This document shows, in pieces, positions 1-7,538 of a stretch of 64,000 nucleotides of DNA. The notes beneath the pieces are model-generated. The model ran no database searches. It was not told the DNA's origin and was given only the letters and a program-made list of their open reading frames with translations. Position numbers and translations under genes: made by a program. Every line of letters starts with the position of its first letter. Within the stretch, counting starts at the first letter, position 1. The stretch comes from Nocardioides sp. BGMRC 2183 (GTDB taxonomy: Bacteria > Actinomycetota > Actinomycetes > Propionibacteriales > Nocardioidaceae), in assembly GCA_008123405.1 (NCBI GenBank), contig VSSA01000003.1:248001-312000 (forward strand), in the 5' to 3' direction.

Positions 1-215
1 TGTTGGTAGTCGGCGGCATCGGCCTCGACCACGCTGGCCAGATCGGTGTAGCGACCGGGTCGCAGGTCGGTCCCCTCGCTGTCCACGGCGGAGGTGACGA
101 AGAGCGCGCCGCAGGCCAGGACGACCAGCGGAGTGCCCACCCGCCAGGCCAGCGCACGGCGTCGCGGACCGCGGCCATGGTGGCCGTGCGACTCCGAAGC
201 GTGGGCACCCGTCAT
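1..215 (-). CDS. DUF881 family protein, N-terminal part (3' end outside window)
   Basis: The reading frame starts at ATG 215-213 and runs off the left edge, so only about 71 residues are visible. It has a His-rich, basic N-terminus, one membrane-spanning stretch (TPLVVLACGALFVTSA, about residues 27-42) and then an extracellular-looking segment beginning DSEGTDLRPGRYTDLASVV. A single N-terminal anchor followed by this kind of segment, lying divergent to crgA, is what the actinobacterial DUF881 proteins of the crgA/sortase/pknB neighbourhood look like. The function of that family is unknown. A TAGCCT hexamer sits seven bases before the ATG, so the transcript may be leaderless. The family call is made from a short fragment and from context. 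Confidence 0.6.
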   Translation of the reverse strand, partial: MTGAHASESHGHHGRGPRRRALAWRVGTPLVVLACGALFVTSAVDSEGTDLRPGRYTDLASVVEADAADYQ

Positions 216-222
216 ACTGACT

Positions 223-228
223 AGGCTA
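223..228 (-). promoter_or_regulatory. Putative -10 box of a leaderless promoter (DUF881 gene)
   Basis: TAGCCT on the minus strand ends seven bases before the ATG at 215. No Shine-Dalgarno sequence lies between. The TANNNT-N7-ATG arrangement is common for leaderless actinobacterial transcripts. This is an inference from spacing only. Confidence 0.4.
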
Positions 229-294
229 GGCGGGCACACCTGAACCCGCCGCATCATCGTGACGTACCCAGAACCGCCGACGAGGAGAAGTTCC

Positions 295-804
295 GTGGCC
301 AAGCAGTCCCGCCTGCCGAGTTTCCGCAAGGGTGATTCGGCGCTCGACCCCGATCGCGGCCCGGTCATGACCCCGCGCTTCATCCTCGCCGTCGTACTGA
401 TGGTGGCCGGGATCGCGTGGCTGATCTACACCTACTGGGGTGTGCGCCCCGAGGGCGGCTGGGACGCGATCGACCTCGAGACCGGCGAGGCAGTGGCCGC
501 CGGCGGCCCGAAGTTCATCGCCGACCTGGAGATGTGGAACTACCTGATCGGCTTCGGCGTCTTCTTCGTCGGCCTGCTCATCTCCGCGCACCCCTCCACC
601 CCGCTGGGCCGTGGCCGCGGTGTGGTCGGCGCGATGCTCGGCTGCTTCTTGATCGGTCTGATCTGGATCTGCGTCTACTACATCTTCATGACCGGCACCA
701 CGCCCACCGACATCCCGATCTTCAACGACCTGGGGAACAAGAACCTCTTCGTCGGCATCGGCTTCATGGCGGTCGGCTTCGCCTTCGCCACCCGCTGGGA
801 GTAG
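295..804 (+). CDS. crgA: CrgA-like cell division membrane protein with duplicated domain
   Basis: CrgA is a small inner-membrane protein that helps organise the divisome in actinobacteria. The start is taken as GTG 295, behind GAGGAGAAG at 281-289. The 169-residue product has four membrane segments at about 27-48, 83-98, 108-131 and 151-166. Residues 108-169 resemble an ordinary CrgA: two helices and the closing GFMAVGFAFATRWE. Residues 27-100 repeat the same plan: helix with AGIAWLIY, acidic loop, helix ending LIGFGVFFVGLLISAHP. Classical CrgA is only about 85-95 residues, so this is a tandem duplication or fusion. The position next to DUF881 and near rhomboid/PPIase matches the origin-proximal neighbourhood of crgA. 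An alternative start at 259 would add 12 residues but has no good ribosome binding site. Confidence 0.85.
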   Translation: MAKQSRLPSFRKGDSALDPDRGPVMTPRFILAVVLMVAGIAWLIYTYWGVRPEGGWDAIDLETGEAVAAGGPKFIADLEMWNYLIGFGVFFVGLLISAHPSTPLGRGRGVVGAMLGCFLIGLIWICVYYIFMTGTTPTDIPIFNDLGNKNLFVGIGFMAVGFAFATRWE

Positions 805-824
805 GCGCTCTAGCGGAGGCCTGG

Positions 825-891
825 TTGTCCCCAGGGTTTTCCACGGGTGGGGATGAGTTACAACCGTGTAGTTCTCCCCAGATGTGGATAA
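825..891. promoter_or_regulatory. Cluster of DnaA-box-like 9-mers downstream of crgA
   Basis: The 139-bp gap between the convergent crgA and ligase genes holds TTGTCCCCA (825-833), TTTTCCACG (837-845) and, on the other strand, a perfect TTATCCACA (complement of 883-891). The last equals the consensus DnaA box. Three such sites within 67 bp in an origin-proximal gene neighbourhood suggest DnaA binding. No AT-rich unwinding element is visible, so I do not call this the origin itself. Confidence 0.5.
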
Positions 892-943
892 TCCTGGGGA
901 AAGCCGGCGGCCGGGGCCGCAACGGTCATCCACGGATCGAGGC

Positions 944-2362
944 TCAGAGCAGGCGCTTCTTCTGCACCTTGCCCATCGCGTTGCGCGGCAGCGACTCCAC
1001 GAAGACGACATCCCGCGGTCGCTTGTGCCAGGAGAGCGCTTCGGCGACGAGACCGGTGAGCTCGTCGGCCAGGCCATCGCGCGGTGTCCTCTCCGGTACG
1101 ACGAACGCCGCCACGCGCTGCCCCAGGTCGGGGTCCGGCAGGCCGACCACGGCGACCTCCGCCACCGCCGGGTGGTCCAGCAACACGCTCTCGATCTCAC
1201 CGCTGCCGATCCGGTAGCCGCCGGACTTGATCAGGTCGGTGGAGGCGCGGCCGACGATCCGATGGAACCCGTCCGCGTCGCAGGTGGCGATGTCGCCGGT
1301 GCGGAACCAGCCGTCGGTGGTCCGCGCCTCCGCGGTCGCCTCGGGACGGCCCAGGTAGCCGTCGAAGAGCATCGGACCGCGCACCTCCAGTGCGCCGATG
1401 CTCTCCCCGTCGGCCGGGACCGCCGCGCCGCCCTCCTCCGACCGGATCCGGGTCTCGACACCGGCCACCGGCCGGCCGACCCAACCGGGCCGCCGCTCCC
1501 CGTCCGCGCGGGTGCTGAGGGTGATCATGGTCTCGGTCATCCCATACCGCTCGATCGGTCGGTGACCGGTCAGCGCGTGCAGGCGACGGAACACCGAGAC
1601 CGGCAGCGGCGCGCTGCCGGAGACCAGCAGCCGGGCGCGGCGCAGCGCGCGGGCCGCCGGCGGATCCGCGGCGACCCGGCCCCAGACGGTCGGCACAGCG
1701 AAATAGATCGAGCCGCGGGCGGCGGCGTAGCGGGCCGGTGTCGGCCGCACCGTGTGGTGCAGCGGCGAACCGAACCGCAACGGCCCGAGGAGCCCGAGGA
1801 TCAGGCCGTGGGTGTGGAAGAGCGGGAGGCCGTGCACCAGGGTGTCCGCGGCGGTCCACTCCCAGGCCTCGGCCAGTGCGTCGAGGCCTGCCGCGATGGC
1901 GGCCGCGGAGAGCTCCACACCCTTCGGCTCACCGGTGGTGCCCGAGGTGTAGAGGATCAGCGCCGGCCCCGCCGTCGCGAGCATCCCCGTCACGTCGGCC
2001 GATATGACATCGGCCGGTGCGACATCGGCCGGTAGGACACAGGGCAGCTCCACCCCGTCCCGCCCCGGGCCCGCCCAGCAGGTGGCTCGGGAGTCGGCCA
2101 CCACGTAGGCGACCTCCCGCGGGCCGGCGTCCGGCGGCACCGGCACCACCGGCACCCCGGCGAGCAGTCCGCCCACCACCGCGACCACGGTGTCCACACT
2201 CGGCTCAGCGAGCACCGCGACCGGTCCGGCATCGCGCAGGCCGGCGCCGAAGCGACGGGCGCGGTCGAGCAGCTCCGCGCGCGACAGCACCTCCTCGCCC
2301 ACCCGCACCACCTCCACCTCGGCGGGAGCGGCGGGGTCGACGAGCGCCGTCAGCAGGGACAC
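944..2362 (-). CDS. fadD36: AMP-forming acyl-CoA ligase, FadD36 / malonyl-CoA synthetase type
   Basis: An ANL-superfamily enzyme of 472 residues that would adenylate a short or dicarboxylic acyl substrate and transfer it to CoA in the cytoplasm. The P-loop-like motif ILYTSGTTGEPKGVELS, the YGMTET adenine-binding motif, the GWFRTGD aspartate motif and the C-terminal lysine in NAMGKVQKKRLL are all intact. The overall length and the start MSLLTALVDP are like mycobacterial FadD36, a family close to malonyl-CoA ligases. The start is GTG 2362, two bases after the stop of the rhomboid gene, so the two are probably co-transcribed and coupled. A 12-base motif (gacatcggccgg-like) is repeated in frame around 1997-2036, giving a short ADV repeat in a surface loop. 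The substrate is not determined from sequence. Confidence 0.85.
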   Translation of the reverse strand: MSLLTALVDPAAPAEVEVVRVGEEVLSRAELLDRARRFGAGLRDAGPVAVLAEPSVDTVVAVVGGLLAGVPVVPVPPDAGPREVAYVVADSRATCWAGPGRDGVELPCVLPADVAPADVISADVTGMLATAGPALILYTSGTTGEPKGVELSAAAIAAGLDALAEAWEWTAADTLVHGLPLFHTHGLILGLLGPLRFGSPLHHTVRPTPARYAAARGSIYFAVPTVWGRVAADPPAARALRRARLLVSGSAPLPVSVFRRLHALTGHRPIERYGMTETMITLSTRADGERRPGWVGRPVAGVETRIRSEEGGAAVPADGESIGALEVRGPMLFDGYLGRPEATAEARTTDGWFRTGDIATCDADGFHRIVGRASTDLIKSGGYRIGSGEIESVLLDHPAVAEVAVVGLPDPDLGQRVAAFVVPERTPRDGLADELTGLVAEALSWHKRPRDVVFVESLPRNAMGKVQKKRLL

Positions 2363-2364
2363 AG

Positions 2365-3294
2365 TCAGGCGAGCGTCAGCACACGGACCAGCGTCGCCAC
2401 CGCCAGCACAGCGGCGAGCGCACCCAGCCCGGCGAGCTGCACCAGGGTCCGTCGCTCCCTCGGGGCGAAGACCAGCACCGCGGCAACCAGAGCACCACCG
2501 AGCAGACCACCGAGGTGGCCCTGCCAGGAGACGTTGGGCACCACGAAGGTGAGCACGATGTTGGCGGCGAGCCAGCCCCAGAGCGTGGAGACGTCACCGC
2601 CGACCTTGGTCCCGATCACCAGCAGGCCCCCGATCAGGCCGAAGACCGCGCCCGAGGCACCGAGGGTGGCCTGGTGCGGGTCGGAGAGCCACAGAACCCC
2701 CACCGAGCCGGCCAGACCGGAGAGCAGGTAGAGCGCCACGAACCGAACCCGTCCCAGCACCGCCTCGAGCTGCGGACCGAGGAACCACAGCGCCAGCATG
2801 TTGAAGCCGAGGTGCCACGGCTGCACGTGCAAGAACATGTTGGTGAGCAGCTGCCAGTAGGCACCGTCGGCGACACCGGCGCTCCAGCTGCCATCGCCGG
2901 TCGCGCTGCACAGCATCTCGTTGCCGACACCGGGGTAGTAGCTGCCCGGCGAGGAGACCGAGGTGCACTGACCCTCGGGGATCAGCGCGAGGATGTTGAT
3001 CAGCTTGCTCTCGGTCCAACCGGTGACCAGCACCGCCACCCAGACCGCAACATTGATGCCGATCAGCACCATCGAGGTCAGCGCGGGCGCTGACGACCGG
3101 GCGCCGCCGTACGCGCCACGGGCCTGGCGGGTGGTCCGGCGGCCCTCGGCGACGCACTCGGGGCACTGGAAGCCGACCGCCGCCTCGTTCATGCAGTCCG
3201 GGCAGATCGGGCGGCCGCACCGCTGGCAGCGGATGTGCGACTCACGGTCGGAGTGCCGATAGCAGGTCGGCACCCCGGCCGCGGGCTGACTCAT
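2365..3294 (-). CDS. Rhomboid family intramembrane serine protease with N-terminal zinc ribbon
   Basis: A membrane protease of 309 residues that cleaves single-pass membrane proteins inside the bilayer. The catalytic serine is in GASGAVFGLIGG (Ser214) and the catalytic histidine is in WQGHLGGLLGG (His260), the standard serine-histidine dyad. An HLGFNMLALW stretch precedes them, as in the family. The N-terminus (residues 11-47) is a cysteine/histidine-rich zinc-binding module (CYRHSD...CQRC...CPDC...CPEC), common in actinobacterial rhomboids and possibly used for substrate or partner binding. About six membrane helices follow. It lies 25 bp downstream of the PPIase gene on the same strand and directly upstream of fadD36. 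Confidence 0.93.
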   Translation of the reverse strand: MSQPAAGVPTCYRHSDRESHIRCQRCGRPICPDCMNEAAVGFQCPECVAEGRRTTRQARGAYGGARSSAPALTSMVLIGINVAVWVAVLVTGWTESKLINILALIPEGQCTSVSSPGSYYPGVGNEMLCSATGDGSWSAGVADGAYWQLLTNMFLHVQPWHLGFNMLALWFLGPQLEAVLGRVRFVALYLLSGLAGSVGVLWLSDPHQATLGASGAVFGLIGGLLVIGTKVGGDVSTLWGWLAANIVLTFVVPNVSWQGHLGGLLGGALVAAVLVFAPRERRTLVQLAGLGALAAVLAVATLVRVLTLA

Positions 3295-3319
3295 TCTCGG
3301 GTTGCTTCGTGGTGGAGCG

Positions 3320-3832
3320 TCAGCCGCCGATGATCTCGACGGTCTCGATCACGACCGGCTCGACCGGGCGGTCCATCGCGCCGGTCGCGGTGGTCGCGAT
3401 CGCGTCGACCACGTCGCGGCTGCCCTGGTCGGCGACCTCGCCGAAGATGGTGTGCCGGCGGTTGAGGTGCGGGGTCGGCACCACGGTGATGAAGAACTGC
3501 GAGCCGTTGGTGCCGGGGCCGGCGTTGGCCATCGCGAGCAGGTAGGGCTTGTCGAAGACGAGCTCGGGGTGGATCTCGTCCTTGAAGGTGTAGCCGGGTC
3601 CGCCGGTGCCGGTGCCCAGCGGGCAGCCGCCCTGGATCATGAACCCGTCGATCACGCGGTGGAAGCCGAGGCCGTCATAGAACGGGCCCTTGCCGCCGTT
3701 GCCGTCGTCGTAGGCCTTCTCGCCGGTGGCGAGGCCGGTGAAGTTCTCCACCGTCTCCGGGGCGTGGTTCGGGAACAGGTTGACGGTGATGTCGCCCTTG
3801 TTGGTCTTCAGGACGGCCTGGAGGTCTGCCAT
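3320..3832 (-). CDS. ppiA: Peptidyl-prolyl cis-trans isomerase, cyclophilin type
   Basis: A 170-residue cytoplasmic cyclophilin that catalyses cis-trans isomerisation of Xaa-Pro bonds during folding. The cyclophilin core is clear: FHRVIDGFMIQGG (catalytic Arg and Phe), then GPGTNGSQFFIT and HLNRRHTIFGEV. The ATG at 3832 gives the expected N-terminus MADLQAVLKTNKGDITVNLF; the frame stays open upstream to 4000 but that extension looks non-coding. There is no signal peptide. It heads a same-strand run with rhomboid and fadD36. The order PPIase-rhomboid near crgA is typical of actinobacterial origin regions. Confidence 0.95.
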   Translation of the reverse strand: MADLQAVLKTNKGDITVNLFPNHAPETVENFTGLATGEKAYDDGNGGKGPFYDGLGFHRVIDGFMIQGGCPLGTGTGGPGYTFKDEIHPELVFDKPYLLAMANAGPGTNGSQFFITVVPTPHLNRRHTIFGEVADQGSRDVVDAIATTATGAMDRPVEPVVIETVEIIGG

Positions 3833-4041
3833 GTCTACGTCGGTCCTCACGTCATCGTGGTCCGGACGGCTCTCGCCCGGTGGTCGGGATGGCTCGCCGG
3901 CAGCACCGACGACCACTGCGATCCTACGGTGGACCCGTGTCGCCCCGTCGAGGCGGCCGTGGTGGGATGGGGTCCGAGGACGTCCGCGGCTCAGCGGCAC
4001 CGGGCGGCCGCGACGGATGAGACGTGAGAGGAAGGCTCGAG

Positions 4042-4470
4042 ATGAAGTCGAAGCTCAAGAAGTTGGTGCTCGTCGGCGCGATCGGACTCGTCGTGGCGAA
4101 CGTCGCGAAGCGTCTGCAGGGCGGCGCCGGGAGCGACTGGCAGTCGACCGCCGGCCCCCAGGGCACCCGCGACCTCCGAGACACCGTGCCGCCGGTGCCG
4201 GCGCCCGCGCCGATCCCCGACCCGGAGCCGACACCCGTGCCCGAGCCGACGCCCGAGCCCACACCGGAGCCGACGCCGGCACCCGAGCCGACACCCGAGC
4301 CCGAGCCGGTCCCGGACCCGCTGACCGACCCGATCTCCGAGGTCGAGGCGCGGGAGGCAGGCGACGCTGAGCCCGACGCTGAGGCGGGCGACGATGAGCC
4401 CATCGACAGCACTGCCGAGGTGCCGGTCGTCAAGGCCGAGCTGGCCGACGAGGAGAAGCCCCAGAGCTAG
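4042..4470 (+). CDS. Small membrane-anchored protein with Pro-Glu-Thr repeats
   Basis: A product of 142 residues with unknown function. The N-terminus MKSKLKKLVLVGAIGLVVANVAKRL is a positively charged anchor or uncleaved signal. Then comes a long extended region of alternating Pro, Glu and Thr (PEPTP repeats, about residues 55-97) and an acidic Asp/Glu-rich tail. Repeats of this kind form stiff, extended, TonB-like spacers, so the protein could bridge the membrane and the cell wall. The start is ATG 4042, behind GAGAGGAAGG at 4026-4035. The stop shares the bases CTAG with the stop of the opposite gene. Low sequence complexity makes homology-based naming unsafe. Confidence 0.65.
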   Translation: MKSKLKKLVLVGAIGLVVANVAKRLQGGAGSDWQSTAGPQGTRDLRDTVPPVPAPAPIPDPEPTPVPEPTPEPTPEPTPAPEPTPEPEPVPDPLTDPISEVEAREAGDAEPDAEAGDDEPIDSTAEVPVVKAELADEEKPQS

Positions 4471-4477
4471 CTCTGGG
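4460..4477. terminator. 18-bp perfect palindrome at two overlapping stop codons
   Basis: CCCAGAGCT followed by AGCTCTGGG is a perfect palindrome whose centre CTAG (4467-4470) contains the TAG stops of both convergent genes. As RNA it can fold in either direction into a seven-pair hairpin with a four-base loop, so it may end transcription from both sides. There is no T tract, as is usual in this GC range. Confidence 0.55.
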
Positions 4478-4802
4478 CGAGCTCGGGGTGGTCGGCGCGC
4501 AGTTGGTCGGCCACCCGCTTCTCCACCCAGAAGATCAGACCGGGGATCAGACCGGCCACCATCATCAGTAGGAACTGCGGCAGGCTCCACCGGGCCCGCT
4601 GGGTCAGCACGAAGGCGACCACCACATAGATGATGTAGATCCACCCGTGGACCATCCAGATGATGTCCAGGTCCTCGCCGAGCTGCTGGGCGCCCGAACC
4701 GTCGGGGAATCCGTACTTGAGGATCGCGTCCACGGTGCCGACCAGCAGCAGGACGCCGACCACGAACGCGAGCACGCGGTAGGTGGTGAAGAGCTTCGTC
4801 AC
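4467..4802 (-). CDS. DUF3817 family membrane protein
   Basis: A 111-residue integral membrane protein with three hydrophobic helices (about 8-27, 45-66 and 73-91) and the family-like segment WMVHGWIYIIYVVVAFVLTQRARWSL. Proteins of this type (DUF3817, related to YdzA) have no assigned biochemical role. The start is GTG 4802, which overlaps the stop of the SURF1 gene by four bases (GTGA), so the two are translationally coupled. SURF1 coupling hints at a link with respiratory membrane biogenesis, but that is inference. Confidence 0.8.
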   Translation of the reverse strand: MTKLFTTYRVLAFVVGVLLLVGTVDAILKYGFPDGSGAQQLGEDLDIIWMVHGWIYIIYVVVAFVLTQRARWSLPQFLLMMVAGLIPGLIFWVEKRVADQLRADHPELAQS

Positions 4803-5587
4803 GACTCCGAGGCTACGGGGTCACCGGCGGGCTCCTCGGCGTCGGCATCGACGTCGGGGGCTCCCTGTGTGGTGTCGCGCACGTAGCGCCACCAGATGTA
4901 GCCGGCGAAGACCGCGAAGACCCACCACTCGATGGCGTAGAGGATGTTGCGTAGCGCGGTGAACCTGCTGACCTGCGGCAACTGGTCGAGCGTCGCCGGA
5001 GCGAGGCCGGGCTCCGGCTCCTGGGCGACCGCGTAGGCGCCGTACAGGTCCTGGTCGACGCGCTGTACCAGGTCGGCGATCCGGACCTGAGGGAGGATGT
5101 CGTCGCTCGGGTCGGGGTCGGTCTCACCGGAGCCCTCGGTCGGCTGCAGCCAGCCGATCAGGTCAGCGGTGCCGCTGACGTCGGGTACGTCGTCGGGGTC
5201 GGTGCCCTCAGGCACCCAGCCACGCACCACTGGGATCGCCGGTGCATCGGCGGCACCGTCGGTCAGCGGCGTCACCACCCACAGGCCGTCGGCTCCGTCG
5301 GCGTCCTGACGCCCGTCGACGAGGACGGTGCCCTCGCCCAGCCAGGTGCCGCTGATCTCGACCGGCCGGCCCAGGCCGGCGGACGGGAACGGGTCGTCGG
5401 GACCCAGCACCTCCGACAACGGGACCGGCTCGGCGGTGGTCAGGTCCACCTGCGCGGCCTCGCGGCGCTCCTGCCAGGCGTCGTACTGCCACAGGCCCAT
5501 GCCGGTTGCGATCGTCACGCAGACGAGGCCGAGCACGTGTGCACCCCACATTCGCGGGTGCCACCACCTGATGCCACCGTCCGCCAC
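4799..5587 (-). CDS. SURF1 family cytochrome oxidase biogenesis protein
   Basis: SURF1 proteins assist assembly of haem-copper oxidases. This 262-residue product has the family layout: an N-terminal transmembrane helix (AHVLGLVCVTIATGMGLWQYDAW), a large extracytoplasmic domain with V-I-S-G-T-W and VVRGWVP motifs, and a C-terminal helix (IEWWVFAVFAGYIWWRYV) with a short acidic cytoplasmic tail. The start is GTG 5587. Downstream it overlaps the DUF3817 gene by four bases. No cytochrome oxidase genes lie in the window. Confidence 0.88.
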   Translation of the reverse strand: MADGGIRWWHPRMWGAHVLGLVCVTIATGMGLWQYDAWQERREAAQVDLTTAEPVPLSEVLGPDDPFPSAGLGRPVEISGTWLGEGTVLVDGRQDADGADGLWVVTPLTDGAADAPAIPVVRGWVPEGTDPDDVPDVSGTADLIGWLQPTEGSGETDPDPSDDILPQVRIADLVQRVDQDLYGAYAVAQEPEPGLAPATLDQLPQVSRFTALRNILYAIEWWVFAVFAGYIWWRYVRDTTQGAPDVDADAEEPAGDPVASES

Positions 5588-5658
5588 GCTCCCAGGGTAC
5601 GGCGGTCGTTCGTCCGGACGTTCGGCGGCGGTCCTGTCGGCTCTGTCACCATCGGGGG

Positions 5659-6438
5659 ATGGACGGACGCGTGCACCACCTCGACTGCGGCACGATGCGC
5701 CCCCTGGTGGCGCCGAGGTTGGTGGCGCACGTGCTGCTGGTGGAGCGGGCCGACGGCCTGCTCCTGGTGGACACCGGCTTCGGCACCGGTGACGTCGCGG
5801 AGCCCGGCCGGCTGGGTGGTCCGTTCCGACTCGCTGTCCGCCCCGACCTGGCGCCGGCCCAGACCGCGGTGGCGCAGCTGCGGTCCCGGGGCTTCGACCC
5901 GGCCGATGTCACCGACATCGCGCTGACCCACCTCGACCTCGACCACGCCGGCGGCCTCGGCGACTTCCCCCACGCACGGGTGCACGTGCACGCCGCCGAG
6001 CTCGAGGCGGCGCTGCACCCGCGCCCCCGGGAGCGGGCTCGCTACGTGGCCCAGCAGTGGGCGCACGGCCCCCGTTGGGTGACCCATCCGGAGACCGGCG
6101 AGGACTGGTTCGGGTTCGGTGCGGTCACCGCACTGGCCGACGACCTGGTGCTGGTCCCGCTGCTCGGTCACACCCGCGGCCACCACGGGGTCGCGGTCCG
6201 CCGCGCCGACGGCCACTGGCTGCTTCACGCCGGCGACGCCTTCTTCCACCGCGGTCAGCTCGCCGCCGCCCCCACCTGCCCCGCCACCCTCGCCGCCTTC
6301 CAGTCCCTGATGGCGGCCGACAACAGCGCCCGCCGGGCGAACGTGGACCGGCTCCGCGAACTCGCCCTCACCCACGTCGACGACGTCACCGTCTTCTGCG
6401 CCCACGACCCCGAGCAGCTCCACGCCCTCCAGGGTTGA
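5659..6438 (+). CDS. Metallo-beta-lactamase-fold hydrolase (lactonase-like)
   Basis: A cytoplasmic enzyme of 259 residues with a dinuclear-zinc MBL fold. The metal-binding signature is THLDLDHAGGLGDF (HxDxDH variant with Leu, residues about 92-105), then GHTRGHHGV and HAGDAFFH, which supply the second histidine and bridging aspartate. HLDLDH is the form found in AHL-lactonase-like and related hydrolases. The substrate is unknown. The TGA stop (6436-6438) lies inside the first unit of a 22-bp repeat array. The gene is divergent from SURF1 with a 71-bp gap. Confidence 0.85.
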   Translation: MDGRVHHLDCGTMRPLVAPRLVAHVLLVERADGLLLVDTGFGTGDVAEPGRLGGPFRLAVRPDLAPAQTAVAQLRSRGFDPADVTDIALTHLDLDHAGGLGDFPHARVHVHAAELEAALHPRPRERARYVAQQWAHGPRWVTHPETGEDWFGFGAVTALADDLVLVPLLGHTRGHHGVAVRRADGHWLLHAGDAFFHRGQLAAAPTCPATLAAFQSLMAADNSARRANVDRLRELALTHVDDVTVFCAHDPEQLHALQG

Positions 6439-6499
6439 GTTGGCACTTCGGGCCCGTTGAGTTGGCACTTGGGGCCCGTTGAGTTGTGACTTCGGGACC
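6434..6499 (+). repeat. 22-bp repeat array A (3 units)
   Basis: Three head-to-tail 22-bp units at 6434-6455, 6456-6477 and 6478-6499. Each begins GTTGAGTTG and ends GGGCCC or GGGACC, with a variable middle (gcacttc, gcacttg, tgacttc). The TGA of the upstream hydrolase gene is part of the first unit. The same unit family recurs at 8962-9115, 59881-60124 and 60917-61004. Confidence 0.9.
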
Positions 6500-6506
6500 T
6501 CTTGCT

Positions 6507-7475
6507 TCAGTCCGCGCAGATCGCGAACGGCAGGATGCCGGCGCGCACCAGGTCCGCGCCGGCCGGCGGCCGGAGCAGGTCGTAGCCCAGCCGGCCGGTC
6601 GACGGATCCGCGACACCACGGGAGAAGACCGATCCGAACTCCGGCTCGGTGCGCGGCAACACGTCGGCCAGCCGCAGCCGGCTGAAGACGTCACCGCGGT
6701 CGGGGCCCAGTTGGACGGTGGCGAGCTGCGAACCCATCACCACCGCGTATCCGTCCAGAGGCTCGAGCGCGTCGACCGCGGCGGCAGGGGAGGGTGCCAG
6801 GTCACTCACGGCCGCCTCGCCGTAGATGTCCCCGGGCTCGGCACAGCCACGGGCGACCTGCGTGGCATTGCCCTCGCGGCCGAGCAGCGCGACCAGGTCC
6901 GGGTCGGCACCCCAGCTCGCCTCGGGTTCGACGACCTCCGCCGACGTGACGTAGTGCCGCTCGGCGTCCACCACGGCGTCCTGCAGTGGCGGCACCCCGG
7001 CGCGGACCGCGCGTCGCACCGAGTCCATCGGTACGTCGTCCGCGAAGGCGATCACCCACCCCGCGTCGGCGTCGCCTCCCTGACCCGACCAGGTCGCCTC
7101 CCAGGCCACGTCCGCGGCACCGACCCCGAACTCCTCGCGCAGCCGGCCGTCGCTGGGTCGCAACAACCCTGGCGAGAGCGCAGCGGAGTCGTCCACCGCC
7201 TGCAGGAAGGCGACCTGGTCGGCCTCCGGGGAGGACGAATCGACGTCGGGCACCCCGAGGGTGAGCCGGATCTGCTCGAAGTCGGTCACCTCGAGCCTGG
7301 TGGCCGAGGTGGGGACGAGGACGGCGACGGCGGCGGACGGCTCCAGCGTGGCGTCGTACCGGGTGAGGGTGGGGCGGTTGTCGGCGGACGTCTGGTAGAC
7401 AGCTTCGGGCTCGTCGCTGCAGGCGGTCAGCACCACCGCAGCGAGCGCCAGCAGCCCCATGCATGCCAACCTCAC
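6507..7475 (-). CDS. Putative secreted lipoprotein of unknown function
   Basis: A 322-residue product starting at GTG 7475 with a short signal peptide (Arg2, hydrophobic core) and a lipobox LTAC, giving lipid attachment at Cys19. The mature part is acidic, rich in Val, Asp and Ala, and has two further cysteine-containing stretches (RGCAEPGD and the C-terminal FAICAD) that could form a disulfide outside the membrane. No enzymatic motif is recognisable. The ATG at 7460 is a rival start with a better-placed GGTGAGG, but it would remove the only basic residue of the signal. The gene stands alone between array A and the flavoprotein gene. Confidence 0.7.
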   Translation of the reverse strand: MRLACMGLLALAAVVLTACSDEPEAVYQTSADNRPTLTRYDATLEPSAAVAVLVPTSATRLEVTDFEQIRLTLGVPDVDSSSPEADQVAFLQAVDDSAALSPGLLRPSDGRLREEFGVGAADVAWEATWSGQGGDADAGWVIAFADDVPMDSVRRAVRAGVPPLQDAVVDAERHYVTSAEVVEPEASWGADPDLVALLGREGNATQVARGCAEPGDIYGEAAVSDLAPSPAAAVDALEPLDGYAVVMGSQLATVQLGPDRGDVFSRLRLADVLPRTEPEFGSVFSRGVADPSTGRLGYDLLRPPAGADLVRAGILPFAICAD

Positions 7476-7538
7476 CCGGCAGAGTCTGCCACGTCGCGCG
7501 GGCGCCCGGCAGAACCGCTCAGGTCCGCTCAGATCCGC

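Noticed and set aside
825-891. Replication origin
   Set aside because: Only three boxes, no AT-rich stretch and no dnaA/dnaN genes in view.
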